Notes: generated by a model not told the origin, from the sequence alone. Shown: positions 22,914-34,591, counted from the first letter of the stretch. The stretch: 64,000 nt of DNA from Phoronis australis (GCA_002633005.1 NMRA01000146.1:491981-555980); one strand, 5' to 3'. Program-made: numbers and translations.

Positions 22914-24536
22914 AGGATCATGCCACCCAAAACAACGACATAATTTGTATCAATTTAGATCGAATAGTTCTACTCGGTAACGGCACGTACTGCACGGTTG
23001 CGTTACCTGACACCTGACTGCAGACGGAGGTGTTGAAATTACCCAGTGACGTAATTCGTTTCACACGCAGACTGTTCAGCAGTTCACCACAAGGGTTACT
23101 GGTGTCAGCTTATCGCTTGAATTCAACAACAATAAATCATCAAACTTCGATTTAAAACCCTTAAAAAATCACCAAGTTCGTATAAAAACGTGTTGTTTTA
23201 TTTGGCTGTTACGGATTTATTGGTATTTGGACACACCGTATCCAACAAAGTTTGGAAGAAGTTGAAGGAGTTTGGGGTCTGTTCGGAGATAAATTCGGAG
23301 TATTTTTGGTTGAGATACAGACAGGAGATTTTAGATCTGTGTTGTTTAGACTTGTGCTTTTTTGGGTTCTAACCACATAAAACGCTTGTTATCCGGGCCA
23401 GTGGCTCAGAGCCCGATCAGGCCCATCGCGGCCGGACTGAAGACATCACGAACGTAAACCAGCCAAAGTTGGAAGCTAAACTTCCAGTCAAGAAAATATT
23501 GTACTAGTGAGCCAAAGAAGTAATGTGCACGTGATTGTGTTGGCGAATTAGCCACAGAACTGCAAATCTACGTACTCGTCGCGCTCCGTGAATTCAGGTA
23601 CCGCTTTGGCCAAAGAACCGTCAGGGCAGAAGTTGTACATTGAAAATCGTTATTTGAATACTGTAAATTTAAATAAAGATTCCCCTAACACCTGACCGTG
23701 GGATAGAAAATCGAGTTGTTTCGCAACAGTTTCTGTCAGAAAACACTGAATTAGCATGCACTCACACGGCCTCGGTGTCTCGTCAATTAGTTTTATTGCA
23801 CCTAAAGCCGGTAACGCAGTGATTTATTCAATGCTGGATTCTCAAATCATTTGCACTCACGAGCACTCCAAAGGCATTACAAGTTGCAACTAATGAGACA
23901 TATTTTGTTTCAGTTTCATATAAGGATTGGTTAGGATGTGAATAATATATTTTGAAACAGAACGCTCAGTAATAAACGTCAACATGGCAACTCGCAATCC
24001 CGACTTAGACGAGAGCTCATGCGGGCTAAGATTTCAAAGGTGCATCGTTAAGTTTCACAGGCTATCAGTTCGAACCGGAATTCAGTGAAATACTTGAGAG
24101 GCGCCGTGAACAAGCTCAGACAACGGAACGTATGGATAGTTATTTGGTAAGTCGGCATTCGTCAGGCATTGTTTACGACTGCAGGCCACAGACACGGAGA
24201 TGTTTCACGGCCTCATACTTGCTATTTACAGCGTACTTTTTATTCTTCACTACCGCGAGCCACTTCCTAGGCGTCTAGGACTCTCGAGGAAGTAGAAATA
24301 AGGGTTTTCCCGCTTTTCTCGCAGCTGCATAGTTCGGACAAGCGGGAACGATGCACCGGAATATAGAGGCATTCACTCTGCAAATGAACCACTGACGTCG
24401 CTGCGTCGTTTCTCACCTTCCTCACAGGTTAACGCAATACCTCTCGACAAGGTAAGGTAGACCGTATGTGAGGCGATGTGGATGTAGACCTATAAAGATG
24501 GCAAAAAAGACTAATTTAATCAGGTGGCGTTCTCCT
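22914..24536 (+). mobile_element. 1.6 kb TTAA element, copy 1
   Basis: The element starts AGGATCATGCCACCC and ends GGTGGCGTTCTCCT, with TTAA at 22910-22913 and 24537-24540. It is homologous along its whole length, in inverted orientation, to 42907-44461. TTAA targeting suggests the Kolobok or piggyBac type. It carries an exon-like start (23984-24146) but no transposase core, so it is non-autonomous. Confidence 0.85.
23984..24146 (+). pseudogene. Captured first exon inside the TTAA element, copy 1
   Basis: ATGGCAACTCGCAATCC at 23984 is followed, after a frame break, by YQFEPEFSEILERRREQAQ and TTERMDSYL, ending at TATTTG|GTAAGT. The other copy has the same organisation (YQFEHEYSYEEILERRREQA). 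The YxFEPE...E...RRE phrase followed by a splice donor resembles the start of P2X7-intracellular-domain-like proteins that are abundant in invertebrate repeats. The following WCxCxxC exon was not found. Family assignment is tentative. Confidence 0.4.
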
Positions 24537-24540
24537 TTAA

Positions 24541-26540
24541 CTGCAGTTATGATGGAAACTAAGTAGCAAAGTTTCACGGTTAAAACTTTGTGGGGAAAGT
24601 GCCTTTAGGGAGCCGCTTTTATGAAAGCCACCTTAGAGAATGTTAACATGGGAGCAATGAAACGGAAAACACCTTCTTCAAAAATACAGTAAAGAATACA
24701 TTGTGAGATCTTATGAAAGCCTTGATTTAGACAAGTTGTATAAGCCAATACTACTAAACTATAAACGTGAAAAAAACTAAATAGAAAAAACGAATACTTC
24801 AAACACAGAGAAAAGAGACCTGTAGAGTCTAATGCATGAAATATTGAACTACACGAACACGTTAAACACGAGACATGTGTAAGCAAACGGGTGTATAAAG
24901 ATTTACATTGTAGTACGATTACAAAGAAAAAACGCGACCACGAAATAGCAAACATTTTTTTGTTGTGCATACAGTGCTACAGACTAATAGCATAAGGCTT
25001 CTTCATGTAGTCAGAGAATTTGTGAAGCGATTGTGTTGTTATTTTTTTGTTGAACGCCTACAGGATATTTACTGTTGTTGACTAATTTTAAACCAGCTTT
25101 AAGTCAGTGTCTTATTTACTTTTGGGTTGGCAAATCAATGATTTCGGGTGTGGTATTGCTGCTAGGTAATCATTCAAATGAGCAGGGACTGTGACGCAGC
25201 GTTGCCTGTTGTCTGAGTAACTATTGTCAAAATGAATGTTTGAAACGTGGAAGTTCTGAAAAATCCCAAGCCGCTACTTGGTGGCCATCGCAAGTATCAA
25301 AATCAGACACTGTTTCCCTCTAAATTCGTTTGAATGTTGATGTTGACTTCCAAACTTGAAACTTCTGATGGTGTTCCTAGATTTACTACATTTGATTCAC
25401 AGTTGTTTCATTGATTTCGTGAATTGAATGCACTTGACTCCACGTTAAAATTGCAACAGGAATTACGCAGGCAGAAGTCGGATTTTTTCGGTAAAAATCG
25501 GGCAAGATCGGGGAACTTCACGCCACCAAGTTATGGGGTCGTATGCACCCTATGCTCGTCAGTCCGTCGTCGATGGGAGGATTAACTGAGTTAGAGACAG
25601 AGTGTACGTAGGTTTACGAGTAAAAGTAGAGGAAGTTAAGGCGAATGTGCGCCGTAACAGCCGAACGACCTTATTATTTTCATCGACGGAAACTTAAGTC
25701 GAATAGGTAACCTCATTGCAGTCTTCGGCGCTAATGTTTTCGTTTTCAATTTTGGCATTTTTGTAAAGGTGCCAAATGCGACTCAGCGTTTAGCTTAGCG
25801 TCGAGCACTGTTGACATAATACATATGACATTTTATGTCACCCTCATGTGTTGTTTCACTGTAAACTAGCTTCGATATCGCTTCGCAGTTTACGCATATA
25901 AATGTTGTTTAAGTGTTTCATTATTTCATGTAAGCTATATTGCTTCGTCCTCATTCTCATATTGTTTTGATTTTCGGCTCAGTTACCCTATTTGGTATCC
26001 CACTATTGGTTTATTTGTATCAGGTGAATTATTTGTCTCGTCCCAACACTGCACCATCGTCCATATGTTCTTTTAAACTTTGCTTTTCATTCAATTTTTC
26101 TATATCCCTCCCATTTCCCTTAATCCATTATATTTCTACGTATTCTCTTCACATATGAATTGCTCTGTGTATCTTTGGTGTATTGTTACCCACCTTTATA
26201 GTTCAACATATTCTATAACTTCGTATTTATCAATATCTCGACATATTATTGACCTTTTTGATTTCTTAATACTTGCAAGAGTTCAGTGCAGTTTGTCAGG
26301 CAGATCATCACCCACCTTTATAATTAAACACGTTATGTAGCTTTTGTACGTGTTGATATCTGTAGCAGTCTAGTTTGTCGTAATATAAACCTCTAGTTTC
26401 ATCCTCATTAAGCGTCTCACTGTAAACTATCTTCGGTATCTCTTCCCCTATGAAAATCCTTTGGTAAGTGGCCGGTTACCGAATAAACGTGCTTAGCGAC
26501 TGCACTCAACGACAAGGCAGGTGGTTTCAGCTGTACTTGA
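24541..26540. other. Stretch without recognisable genes
   Basis: Two related phrases, TTTCACTGTAAACTAGCTTCG at about 25855 and CTCACTGTAAACTATCTTCG at 26420, form a diverged direct repeat ~560 bases apart; CACCCACCTTTATA also recurs (26190 and 26310). No gene resembles a known family. Confidence 0.5.
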
Positions 26541-26692
26541 TGTGGTGATATTCCTTAGGCTTTAGTAGACTGGCGCCACCTTTTATTTCCTATCATAAAT
26601 TAGTGTTGCAATATAAGTCACATTCTTGAATCTCGCCGTCTTTATTGGTGTTGTCTCACTTCTGTTTGCAGGAACTGTTGTTAACTATAACA
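26541..26692 (+). repeat. 5' LTR of the Gypsy element
   Basis: 152 bases, TG...CA, aligned with 30931-31086 throughout most of its length. It is unusually short for a Gypsy LTR. The bases after it (TGCTGTCAGCGATTTGACG) should hold the primer-binding site, but I cannot name the tRNA. Confidence 0.85.
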
Positions 26693-26793
26693 TGCTGTCA
26701 GCGATTTGACGTTAAATTCATGATGGGACGAGCTGTGCTTTTTGAGTAGTCGGCTCTTGAGGTTGAGCTGTTTTGCGTTGAAGATTTTCTATC

Positions 26794-27367
26794 ATGGCAG
26801 ACAGTAGTTCCATGGTTGGCCGTGTGAGGGCACCGCAGCCACTTGATCGGTTGTTTGGCAATATATTGTTTTCGTCGTCCTTATGATTTGTATGCTAATG
26901 CTTCGGGGCTAAACAGAGAACAAGATGAACGAGTATTGGATTTTACTCCAGTGCACACGATGGGTGAAGAAGCTATTTAGACATTTAACAATTCCAAGGA
27001 ATTCACAGTTAGCAAGATGTGGTCTTCATTTGAGATATATTGCATTCACAAAAAGAACATCACATACGAAGGACACAACTTTTTACCCACTGACAGCCAG
27101 GAGGGTGAAACCATCTATTCGTTTTTAAACAACTTGAGGCTAAGGGCAAAAGAGTATGAGTTTGGGTATTTAAAAAAATCTCTCAATAGAGACAGAGTGG
27201 TCAGTACAGCGATGCCGCCACTCAGGGAAAGACTTTTGCGGAAAGCCGACCTATCGCTGGATGATTGTATAGACGTGTGCAGGCCTGCGGAGACGGCTAA
27301 GGCAAGATCTCAAGAAGCAGATATGGGAACTGCTATCTCTGTGAATGCAACAAAGGTGTATCACTAG
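26794..27367 (+). pseudogene. Gypsy gag remnant
   Basis: An ATG at 26794 opens MADSSSMVGRVRAPQPLDRL and stops at a TGA; the capsid-like part continues in other frames. The best-preserved segment, 27017-27367, has FEIYCIHKKNITYEGHNF, EGETIYSFLNNLRLRAKEYE, and LRERLLRKADLSLDDCIDVC. This is the classic arrangement of invertebrate Gypsy capsids (F..YC.P..N..YE...F ... EGE....F...L...A..C.FG ... LRERLL). The particle-forming domain is therefore identifiable. The CCHC zinc knuckle that should follow is not intact. Confidence 0.8.
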
Positions 27368-27539
27368 CCTGTTGATAATACACCATAGCCGCGATATGCC
27401 AAGCCTTCACCCCCTGTTACCAAGTCAGCGTTGTCCGCTGCGATACACTTTTCTGGTGAACAATATTTGTTGACTGAGACACGGAAAAGGGTTTTGCCCT
27501 GCATTTGGCATGACCTAGATTGTATCCTGCTATAAAGCA

Positions 27540-30500
27540 GATAAAAAAGTACATGGGTCGTACTATTCCATGCACTGGCAAGTGCTTATTGGATGCCAGA
27601 TTAGATACTGGCTTGGTTAAATGCCTATTCATTGTGGTGAAAGTTAATCGACAGCCCATTTTTGGATTGACACCATGCGAGAAATTTGGTTTTGTCAGGC
27701 GAACCGCGACCCCTACAGAAGATACAGTGACGTCTGTCAAGAATTATGACGACTTGAAAAATACGTACAGCGACGTGTTTGAAGGTCTTGAATTAATTCC
27801 AGATGAGCTTAGTATAATTATTGATGAACCAGTGAAGCCCGTTCTTCATGCTTATCGCAAAGTACCATTTATGCTGTAAGACAAGTGGACGTAGCAGCTT
27901 TTACGAATGGAAGGTATGTGAGTTGTTGAAAAGGTTTACAAACCTACGGGATGGGCGAGTTCTTTAGTAATTGTAGAAAAGAAGGATGGTAGTCCGCGTG
28001 TACATGAATGTTTAGATCCTAGAGATATAAACAAAGTAATTAAACGGGAGCATTTGTCGTTGCCGTCGAGAGATCAAATTTTGTCACAGTTTGGTGATGC
28101 TGCCGTATTGAACAAACTAGATGCTAGTCAAGGATCTAGCAATTAAAGCTTGATTAGAAACGTGAAGATCTGCGTTTTAACATTCCATTTGGGCGTTTCA
28201 AGTTTTTAAGATTACCGTTTGGCATAAGCTGTGTGTCAGAATAAATATTGATTTTTAATTAGTAAGAATAGATCCATTTCAAGTTGCCTAAAATGTGTGC
28301 ATATGTACTTTTAAATCAAGGGGTCAGACTTGTTTGACATGTACTTTAACGTCAAAATCTACTTTTAAATGGTGTTTACAACTTTGGGTTCTGGGGTCAA
28401 AGTACTCTAGAGATTCTAGAAAAGTCTAAGAACAAACTGCAACAGCCAATGGTATGATTGGATATGATCTTGTGGTTTTTAATAACCAATCCCTAAATAA
28501 GTAAAATAGCATAATATGAGCTTAAGTCAACAAGATATTTAGATGCGCTATAATAGTTGAAGCATAAATGCTTGCTACAGTGTACAGAGGAAATTGTACG
28601 ACAGAGACATTTCGTGGAAGAGTCTAGAGAGGATCTAGGCAAGGTCAAGGGTTAACGAACAGGAAGTTAAGTAAGAGTTTGTCACTTGCATCGTGGGTAG
28701 TAAGATACTACCTGAAGTGTTGCGTCATCAGTCAGAGACTGTGACCAGCAAGAAGAATCGCGGGTAGAAGAAATTGCCTGCAAGTAGTGCGTCACCAGAG
28801 ACGGTGAACAGCAAGTACACTGTCGCTATACAGTGTGTGTAGTTCGAAGATTCACCAACAGGACAGTCATCCAAGAAGTGGAGAGTTCTAGCTTTGATAG
28901 CAGATAAGGCATTTGATTATTTTGGTTGGTTGATTAAAGTAATCTTTAAAGAGGGGGCTAGCGTAGTTACTCTTCTTTGTAGTTGATTACTTAATTAACA
29001 ATAGGTTTCACTTGTCTAATTAGGGGTTATCATATAATAAATTAATTACTGGATTTGACTATTCGCTCTCCATCTACGCACAATCTCAAAGCATAGCTAC
29101 CTTTTACACAAATCCCGGGCCACCGTCAATTGTCTGACACTGTGCAAATGAATTGTATCCCAAGAACATTGAGCACATAGATGGAGTTCATACGTTAATG
29201 GGTGATATCGCTATTTGTGGAACAACGCCACAGGAGCATGACGAGAGATTGAAGGTTTTTGATATCGCACGTGAGAACAACCTTAAGCTTAATTAAGGAG
29301 AAATGTGTTCTTGACGTGAAGGAGCTTACCTTTCTTAGTGAGGTTCTGTCTGTTGATGGTTGTAAACCAGATCCGATGAAGACAACAGCTATTAGAAACC
29401 TGCCACGTGCAGAGAATCAGAAGGACATCCAGCGTTTTCTTGGCATGGTAAACTATTTAGGTTAATTCATTTCCGGATCTGTCCGCGATTTCTGCTCGAC
29501 TCAGAGAGCTAGTAGAACAAAAGAACGAGTTTACGTGGGACAAGACACTGAAGTATGCTTTCCTGCGTCTCAAAGAGTTATTGTCAGGGGAAAAACTTCC
29601 TATAATTTTATGACCCCGCAAAGCAAATCAAAATTTCTGCTGATGATTCACCAATTCGGACTTGGTGCGGTGTTATTCCAACAGCACCATTATGTCTGGA
29701 AACCGATCGCGTATGCATCACGGGCATTGAGTGATGCAGAAAAATGGTAAGCGCAAATAGAAAAGGAACTAGTTACTACGGTATTTGCGTGCGCAAATGA
29801 TTGATCGATTGTTTGATGCGAATACAGCATTTTTTATTACGGCTGCGGAATTATGACTTTGAGGTCGTGTAGGTCTATACCCCAGGTATATTGATGTATG
29901 CTGCTGATACATTATCTATGGCTGTTGAGCCATCTGTTATACCCAATAATAAGTCTCCTGTGGAACAATATGTTGATTTCGATATGGAAACAGTGGCGTT
30001 CTATCAAGACAAATTGCAGACAATCAGAAAAGAAATACATAGTGACGATGCCTTGAAGAGCCTTAAATCCAATGTACTGAGTGGATGGGCTGATATTCAG
30101 TCAAAGTCCCCAGACAACGTACGTGCCTTCTGGAACATTCGCAGTGAAATATCTGTTATTGACGTGATTTTGTTAAAAGGAAGTCCTGTTATAGTTCCTC
30201 GCTTCATGCGAAAATTGATGTTGAGCAATATCCATGAAGATCACGTGGGAGAAGAAAAGTGCAAAACACGATCGAGCCAGGGAAGTATTTTTCTGCCCTA
30301 ATATGAACAGTGATATCAAAGAAATGGTATCTAGTTGCAGTGTGTTCTTGCACTTTAGAGATGCTCAACCCGAGGACTCTCTGAATCCAAATGCGATAGA
30401 GACTACACCTTTTAGCAAGGTAGGCGTTGACATTTGTTAACACGCTGGTAAATCGTATTTAGTGACGCTTGATTTCTAGTCATTATACCCTGAAGTTGCA

Positions 30501-30850
30501 TCTCTGACTCAAGCTTCTAGCCGTGCTGTGAATGGTGCGTTAAAGTCGTGTGCTCGGGTGAAGGATTATGTCAGTCATAAGTTGCCTTAAAGCGGTATAA
30601 TTCGTGATGAAGATGGCAATAGGACGTTAAGCATACAGCTTGCTGAGGGTAGTTATATACGGTGTAATAGACAACACTTGTTAAGAATGAGGTAAATCAG
30701 GACATTTGATACTGTAGACCTGAGTTGTGTACTGACAATGATGTGCCAGACAGTGGTTCTGCGAATACATTTTCACCCGTAGAAAAACACTTTGAGCCAC
30801 GTCTCTCTGGACGAATCAGACGTAGGCCAAGTAAGCCTTTTGAGGATATT
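27540..30850 (+). pseudogene. Gypsy pol remnant, interrupted by a solo LTR
   Basis: Protease: a DTG triad in LLDARLDTGLVKC at about 27600. Linker: YSDVFEGLELIPDEL and PVLHAYRKVP. Reverse transcriptase: YKPTGWASSLVIVEKKDGSP, then LPSRDQILSQFGDAAVLNKL, then FLRLPFGIS up to 28228, where the solo LTR enters. The frame resumes at 29145 with YPKNIEHIDGVH and EEHDERL-type sequence (PQEHDERLKVF). The usual YxDD is degenerate (MGDI). RNase H: GLGAVLFQQ, PIAYASRALSDAEKW. Integrase: NIHEDHVGEEKCK and VGVDIC..AGKSYLVTLDF, then a jump to a basic tail with SGRIRRRPSKPF. Much of the integrase core is deleted. Multiple stops; a dead copy. Confidence 0.85.
28234..29139 (+). mobile_element. Complete 906 bp solo LTR inserted in Gypsy pol
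   Basis: It starts TGTCAGAATAAATATTGA and ends CAATTGTCTGACA, with TGTCAGA/TCTGACA inverted tips. CTGTG is duplicated on both sides (28229-28233 and 29140-29144). Taking out the insert and one CTGTG gives a continuous reading frame across reverse transcriptase, so both boundaries are exact. It contains a TAAATAAG-type TATA region and AATAAATTAATT near the end. One LTR with no internal region is the product of LTR-LTR recombination. It postdates the Gypsy insertion. The same family appears at 131. Confidence 0.95.
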
Positions 30851-30930
30851 TGTAGTCGAATTGGCAACCATACTGATAATTGATAATATTCAAGTTCATT
30901 GTATTTTCTTTATTTTTGACGGAAGGAAGA

Positions 30931-31086
30931 TGTGATGATATTCCTTGGGCTGAAGAGTGGCGCCACCTTTTATTTTCTCTCATACGTGTAACTTAGTGAT
31001 GCAATATAAGTCACGTTTTTGGAACCTCGCCGTCTTTATTCATTTTTTCTCACTTCTATTGACGGGAAGTATTGCAAACTGTTACA
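30931..31086 (+). repeat. 3' LTR of the Gypsy element
   Basis: 156 bases, TGTGATGATATTCCTTGGGC ... GTTACA, preceded by the polypurine tract GGAAGGAAGA. It differs from the 5' LTR by many substitutions and small indels, so the insertion is old. Confidence 0.85.
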
Positions 31087-32228
31087 CTTGTGGAAGTAAA
31101 TTCCGCGCAGGGATTTTGAGATTGTGGGATAAAAGATACGGTGATCCAAAGATGACATCGGGCGTTTCTTATCGAGATCCCGAGATAATTTTCCTTATTG
31201 CGTCGATGTGTGGTGTATGTATATACAACTTGATAACGACGTCAAAGGAAGTGCCGACCCAAAAGAAAACATTTTCACCCGGATTGCTAACGTTACAAGT
31301 TATTTGCGAAGTGAACGTCGTGTTCAGTCGTGGAATTCAAGTGACAACATTTTGTTCCGTTGTTGATAACGTGGAGGGTGGCTAAACGAGCTACTCATTT
31401 CAGTCTACAATGAAGATTGCTGGAAGAAGTGGGTGGTTTAGTAGGAAATTTGCTTAAGTCGTGTTTGTGTTTAACTTGAAACTACGTCACAACCGCTGCT
31501 ACATACGATTTCTGGTCGTGCGATCTTTGGAGTTTCAGAAATCACTCATTATTTTAGGAGAACGTAGTTGTGACGTACGAAATACGTGAATGTTTCTACA
31601 GAACTACTTAATATGTAGGTTGCACATGTAACGCAAAGCATTATACAAATTCCGCCACATCGACTTCAGAGGAGAAGAATTAAATACGCAAAGATAGATG
31701 TTTGTACTCCACGGTCTACTGCAATCATCAGCTGAGCGCCGTGCTTCCTCGAGATTCCGGTCCATTAAACTCAGGATCTCTCCACACGGTGGGCTCTCAA
31801 CAGCTGGTCGATGTAGTTGCCTTGCATTTGGCTATCAAGTCTCAACACCATTCTAATAATTATCGGACATGTACTTCCGCATAATCCAATAATTTAATAT
31901 TTTGAGAAACCCGACACCAGCAAAACGTTCAAAATACACGTGTTCAGGAACGACGCCTTGGAATAATGATTGGGGTAATCCAAATGAACAAGCTCACTCA
32001 AATCTGACGTTGCGCTCGCGAATTTACAACCACCAGCCTCCCGTTCAGTAACGCTAGGACATCGCTAAAAAGCAAGGCTTCGTGAGATTACGTGAGATAT
32101 TGCCCTGTATTTCAAATGAGATCACCTGACTTTGGCTAGATTTTAACTAGGTCCTATCGTAGGTCCCAGCGTTAATGAACACACGCCAGAACACTGCTTA
32201 TTATCTGCGAAATACGGCTTCAACTGTT

Positions 32229-32336
32229 GTATACAGCTTTTGCCTTGTATACCGCTTTTGCCTTATATAGGGCTTTTGCCTTGTATACGGCTTTTGTCTT
32301 GTATACGGCTTTTGCCTTGTATACGGCTTCTACCAT
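32229..32336 (+). repeat. 18 bp minisatellite, in-frame hexapeptide
   Basis: About six units of TATACGGCTTTTGCCTTG. In one plus frame each unit reads Tyr-Thr-Ala-Phe-Ala-Leu. Several differences between units are synonymous (ACA/ACC/ACG, TTA/TTG), though AGG and GTC changes also occur. The frame is open for roughly 70 codons but has no ATG. Confidence 0.85.
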
Positions 32337-32475
32337 TCTGTACGTATTAGCTCTACTTCCCCGTATTTCTCACTTGATAATGTGAAGTATACAATGCCCA
32401 TATTTTGATATTTATGGGATAATTATTCTATTAGATGAGAGTAATAAAGCAAAGAGAAGACTGAAATCTCATCAG

Positions 32476-32715
32476 CTACGTCCATAGTGTTCGGCATGAT
32501 GACGTCTTTTTCGTCGGTAACAAGTCAAACATTTGTTTAGGTCCTTCGTCACAATCAGCTCCGTGTACATCGAGATACGACCTCAAGTTCGTCATCTCCT
32601 CAACACCAACGAAGTTCTCACTACCGATCTGTTCTTTTATGTGATACATTATGTCCGGGTGTGTGTGTGGTGAACGTTTCGAGATGTTAATTCGAAAATA
32701 ATATATGTGTTCCAA
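32476..32715 (-). CDS. Possible exon or gene fragment, unknown
   Basis: A minus-strand frame of 79 codons reads YYFRINISKRSPHTHPDIMY, then HIKEQIGSENFVGVEEMTNL and RSYLDVHGADCDEGPKQMFD, then a stop. The composition is balanced and soluble-protein-like rather than AT-driven. I do not recognise the family and see no confident splice sites. It may be an old coding remnant. Confidence 0.25.
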   Translation of the reverse strand: MEHIYYFRINISKRSPHTHPDIMYHIKEQIGSENFVGVEEMTNLRSYLDVHGADCDEGPKQMFDLLPTKKTSSCRTLWT

Positions 32716-33564
32716 AGGAAACGAACGTTGTCTAATTCACACCTCACCAAACCCATATAACAGTATCTAATGCAATGGATGTCAGTAGAACTGGACGTAT
32801 CAATTATGCCTTGGTTTTCAAGATCTTTAAAGTGGTCTGTCCATCTGTAAGTGGGGACGCATTCTGCTAAAATTTGGAATAGTTTGGCTTTACACGCTAT
32901 TTGTTGTTGGGTTTTGTGTTGGTGATGCGGTTTCTACCGCGTTTGTTTTCCGACGTGATTTGGCGACAAAAATGCCAAAAGAATGTCAAAATCACAAATT
33001 CAAGGACCTAATTCCGTGATGCCATGGCAGACGGTCTTCGCACATCCGGGGTTTGACGGACGCTCCCGGGCTAAATCCGGAAGTCTAATTTCGCGCGGCT
33101 TTTGCCGTCAATCCATCGACTACTTGATCATGAGAAGCAGAGAGCACTTTATTGCCAAATAAATGTAGGTACTAACATATTTGTGTCAAATATAAATAAT
33201 ACTGATACTGTATTGATATGCGAAGTTTTTTTGTGTACTGTGATTTCTTATGAAGGTTTTACTTTTGGCCAAAAGCATTGAGTTAACTCGTCGGCCACGC
33301 GCATTGTAATACTTGCACGGACTGCATTTCCTGGCCGAGTGTGTGTTGTGCTTCAATGAAAAAAGTGCGTGATGTCATGATGAGAAACAAGATACCCCAG
33401 TTTATGCAATAAAATTCTAAGTTAAAGGCTAAGATGAGCCGTCAGTGGAATAAAGTTACAAATAATCATTAAAATACTAACTTTAACATTCTCAATTAGT
33501 TGAGTTTTGGATTAGAGTTATTGAATTTGAAATATAGATTGCTTGCTCAAACTCGAAGTTTCAC

Positions 33565-33607
33565 CTACGTCAGGCGTACAAGTTGAAGCACAACAGACAT
33601 CCGCCAT
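33565..33607 (-). CDS. Possible short first exon
   Basis: On the minus strand, GTAAACATGGCGGATGTCTG has a favourable start context. It opens MADVCCASTCTPDV and reaches ACGTAG|GTGAAAC after 43 bases. CC...C close to a start codon is reminiscent of a THAP N-terminus, but the rest is absent. Speculative. Confidence 0.2.
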
Positions 33608-34079
33608 GTTTACTATTTCAGGTCCTTGAATTCAGAGTTTTGAGATTGTTTTGGAAATTCCATCGCCAATTCACCACTCACGAAGACAGTTAATGGGATC
33701 TAGAAAAGATAAGGCTTCGAAGGTTTATGCAACACCAGACTGAGGGAGGTGCACGCAGATTTTATTTGGATTTTGGACGGTTGAAGTTGGAAGCCTCGGC
33801 TTGGCAAAGTTTAAGTGTCCAACCTTTATGTTTTCTTATATAAATTATTGAGTGACGTCATTTGCGATAAACCCAATCGCCTGTGATCCGAATCAGGCGG
33901 CTAAGTCAGGTCTCAAAATCCGTGAATGACACAATAATCGTTAAATCGTGACCTCCACAATACAAAGTCTTCCCGCCTATTGCTGTCCAGCACGGGTAAC
34001 TTCACCGACGGCATCCTTATTATTTACCAACAACGCAATATGCTACGAGAGGGTCCTGGAGACAATTGATACCATTCTC

Positions 34080-34200
34080 GATTGCGCTCGAGGCACGCAC
34101 GAGTCTTCTGAATTGTTCCGAGAGGGGTTGAGATAATTGACTCTAATCGAGTTGTCTCGGAGGCGGCGCGCGAGTCCAAATTTTGCGAAATTTCACAAGT
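34080..34200 (+). repeat. Imperfect tandem pair (~66 bp)
   Basis: GACAATTGATACCATTCTCG...GCACGCACGAGTC is followed by a related GATAATTGACTCTAATCGAG...GCGCGCGAGTCC, with the same order of words (TCTCGGAGG/CTCGAGGC). Weak. Confidence 0.45.
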
Positions 34201-34479
34201 ATGTTTTCAGCAAAGACACTTACTTTTGCACAAATGGGTCACTTTGTCCGTTTCTTTGACATATCCCACTCCTGACACCAAGTTTCGGATAGCTGTCAAG
34301 CGTAATTCACTGAGATATTCCCATTAATGACAACAACGCATGTTTCTGTCTTTCAGTAACTTTATTGTAACTCTCAGAACAACCCACAGATGTCACTGTC
34401 TAACAGTAGTAACTCGACCGATAACGTCTCTGTATTCAAATGACCTAGACGTGAAAGTTGCTCGGATAAGACATCGGTT

Positions 34480-34591
34480 TGTGCGCCTTATCAGTGTGGA
34501 ATGTCATTGAGGAACATGCGATTAAGTTGGGAGCCACCACTTGCTCGGTACATTTCAAAGATCCGTGTTTCAACGGAACACAAAAGCGGCG
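34480..34591 (+). pseudogene. THAP-domain exon relic
   Basis: A plus frame reads WNVIEEHAIKLGATT, then CSVHFKDPCFNGTQKRR, and meets AAGCGGCG|GTACGT. CSxHF..xxCF is the second zinc-ligand pair of a THAP domain. The first CxxC pair was not found upstream in a continuous frame, so this is a fragment or a middle exon of a transposon-derived gene. Confidence 0.4.

Larger units (their letters stand above)
26541..31086 (+). mobile_element. Gypsy (Ty3/mdg4-type) LTR retrotransposon, defective
   Basis: Short LTRs (26541-26692 and 30931-31086) share TGTGxTGATATTCCTT starts, TGGCGCCACCTTTTATTT, and CA ends. CTTGA before and CTTGT after fit a five-base target duplication with one change. A purine tract GGAAGGAAGA lies directly before the 3' LTR. 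Inside, in order, are gag, protease, reverse transcriptase, RNase H, integrase and a basic tail, all broken by stops and frameshifts. The integrase core is partly deleted. A 906 bp solo LTR of another family interrupts reverse transcriptase. There is no envelope gene. The element cannot move by itself. Confidence 0.9.
31087..33564. other. Stretch with a minisatellite and one doubtful exon
   Basis: An 18 bp minisatellite lies at 32229-32336 and a coding-like minus frame at 32476-32715. Nothing else was recognised. The open frame at 30957-31385 mostly runs through LTR and is not a gene. Confidence 0.5.

Noticed and set aside
24605-24970. 121-codon hydrophobic minus frame
   Set aside because: Its Phe/Leu/Ser composition is what AT-rich DNA gives by chance; there is no splice or family support.
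26541-31086. Endogenous retrovirus with envelope
   Set aside because: There is no envelope frame between integrase and the 3' LTR. The domains fit a plain Gypsy retrotransposon.
30957-31385. 142-codon plus frame with a signal-like start
   Set aside because: Its first third is Gypsy 3' LTR and the rest has no family resemblance.
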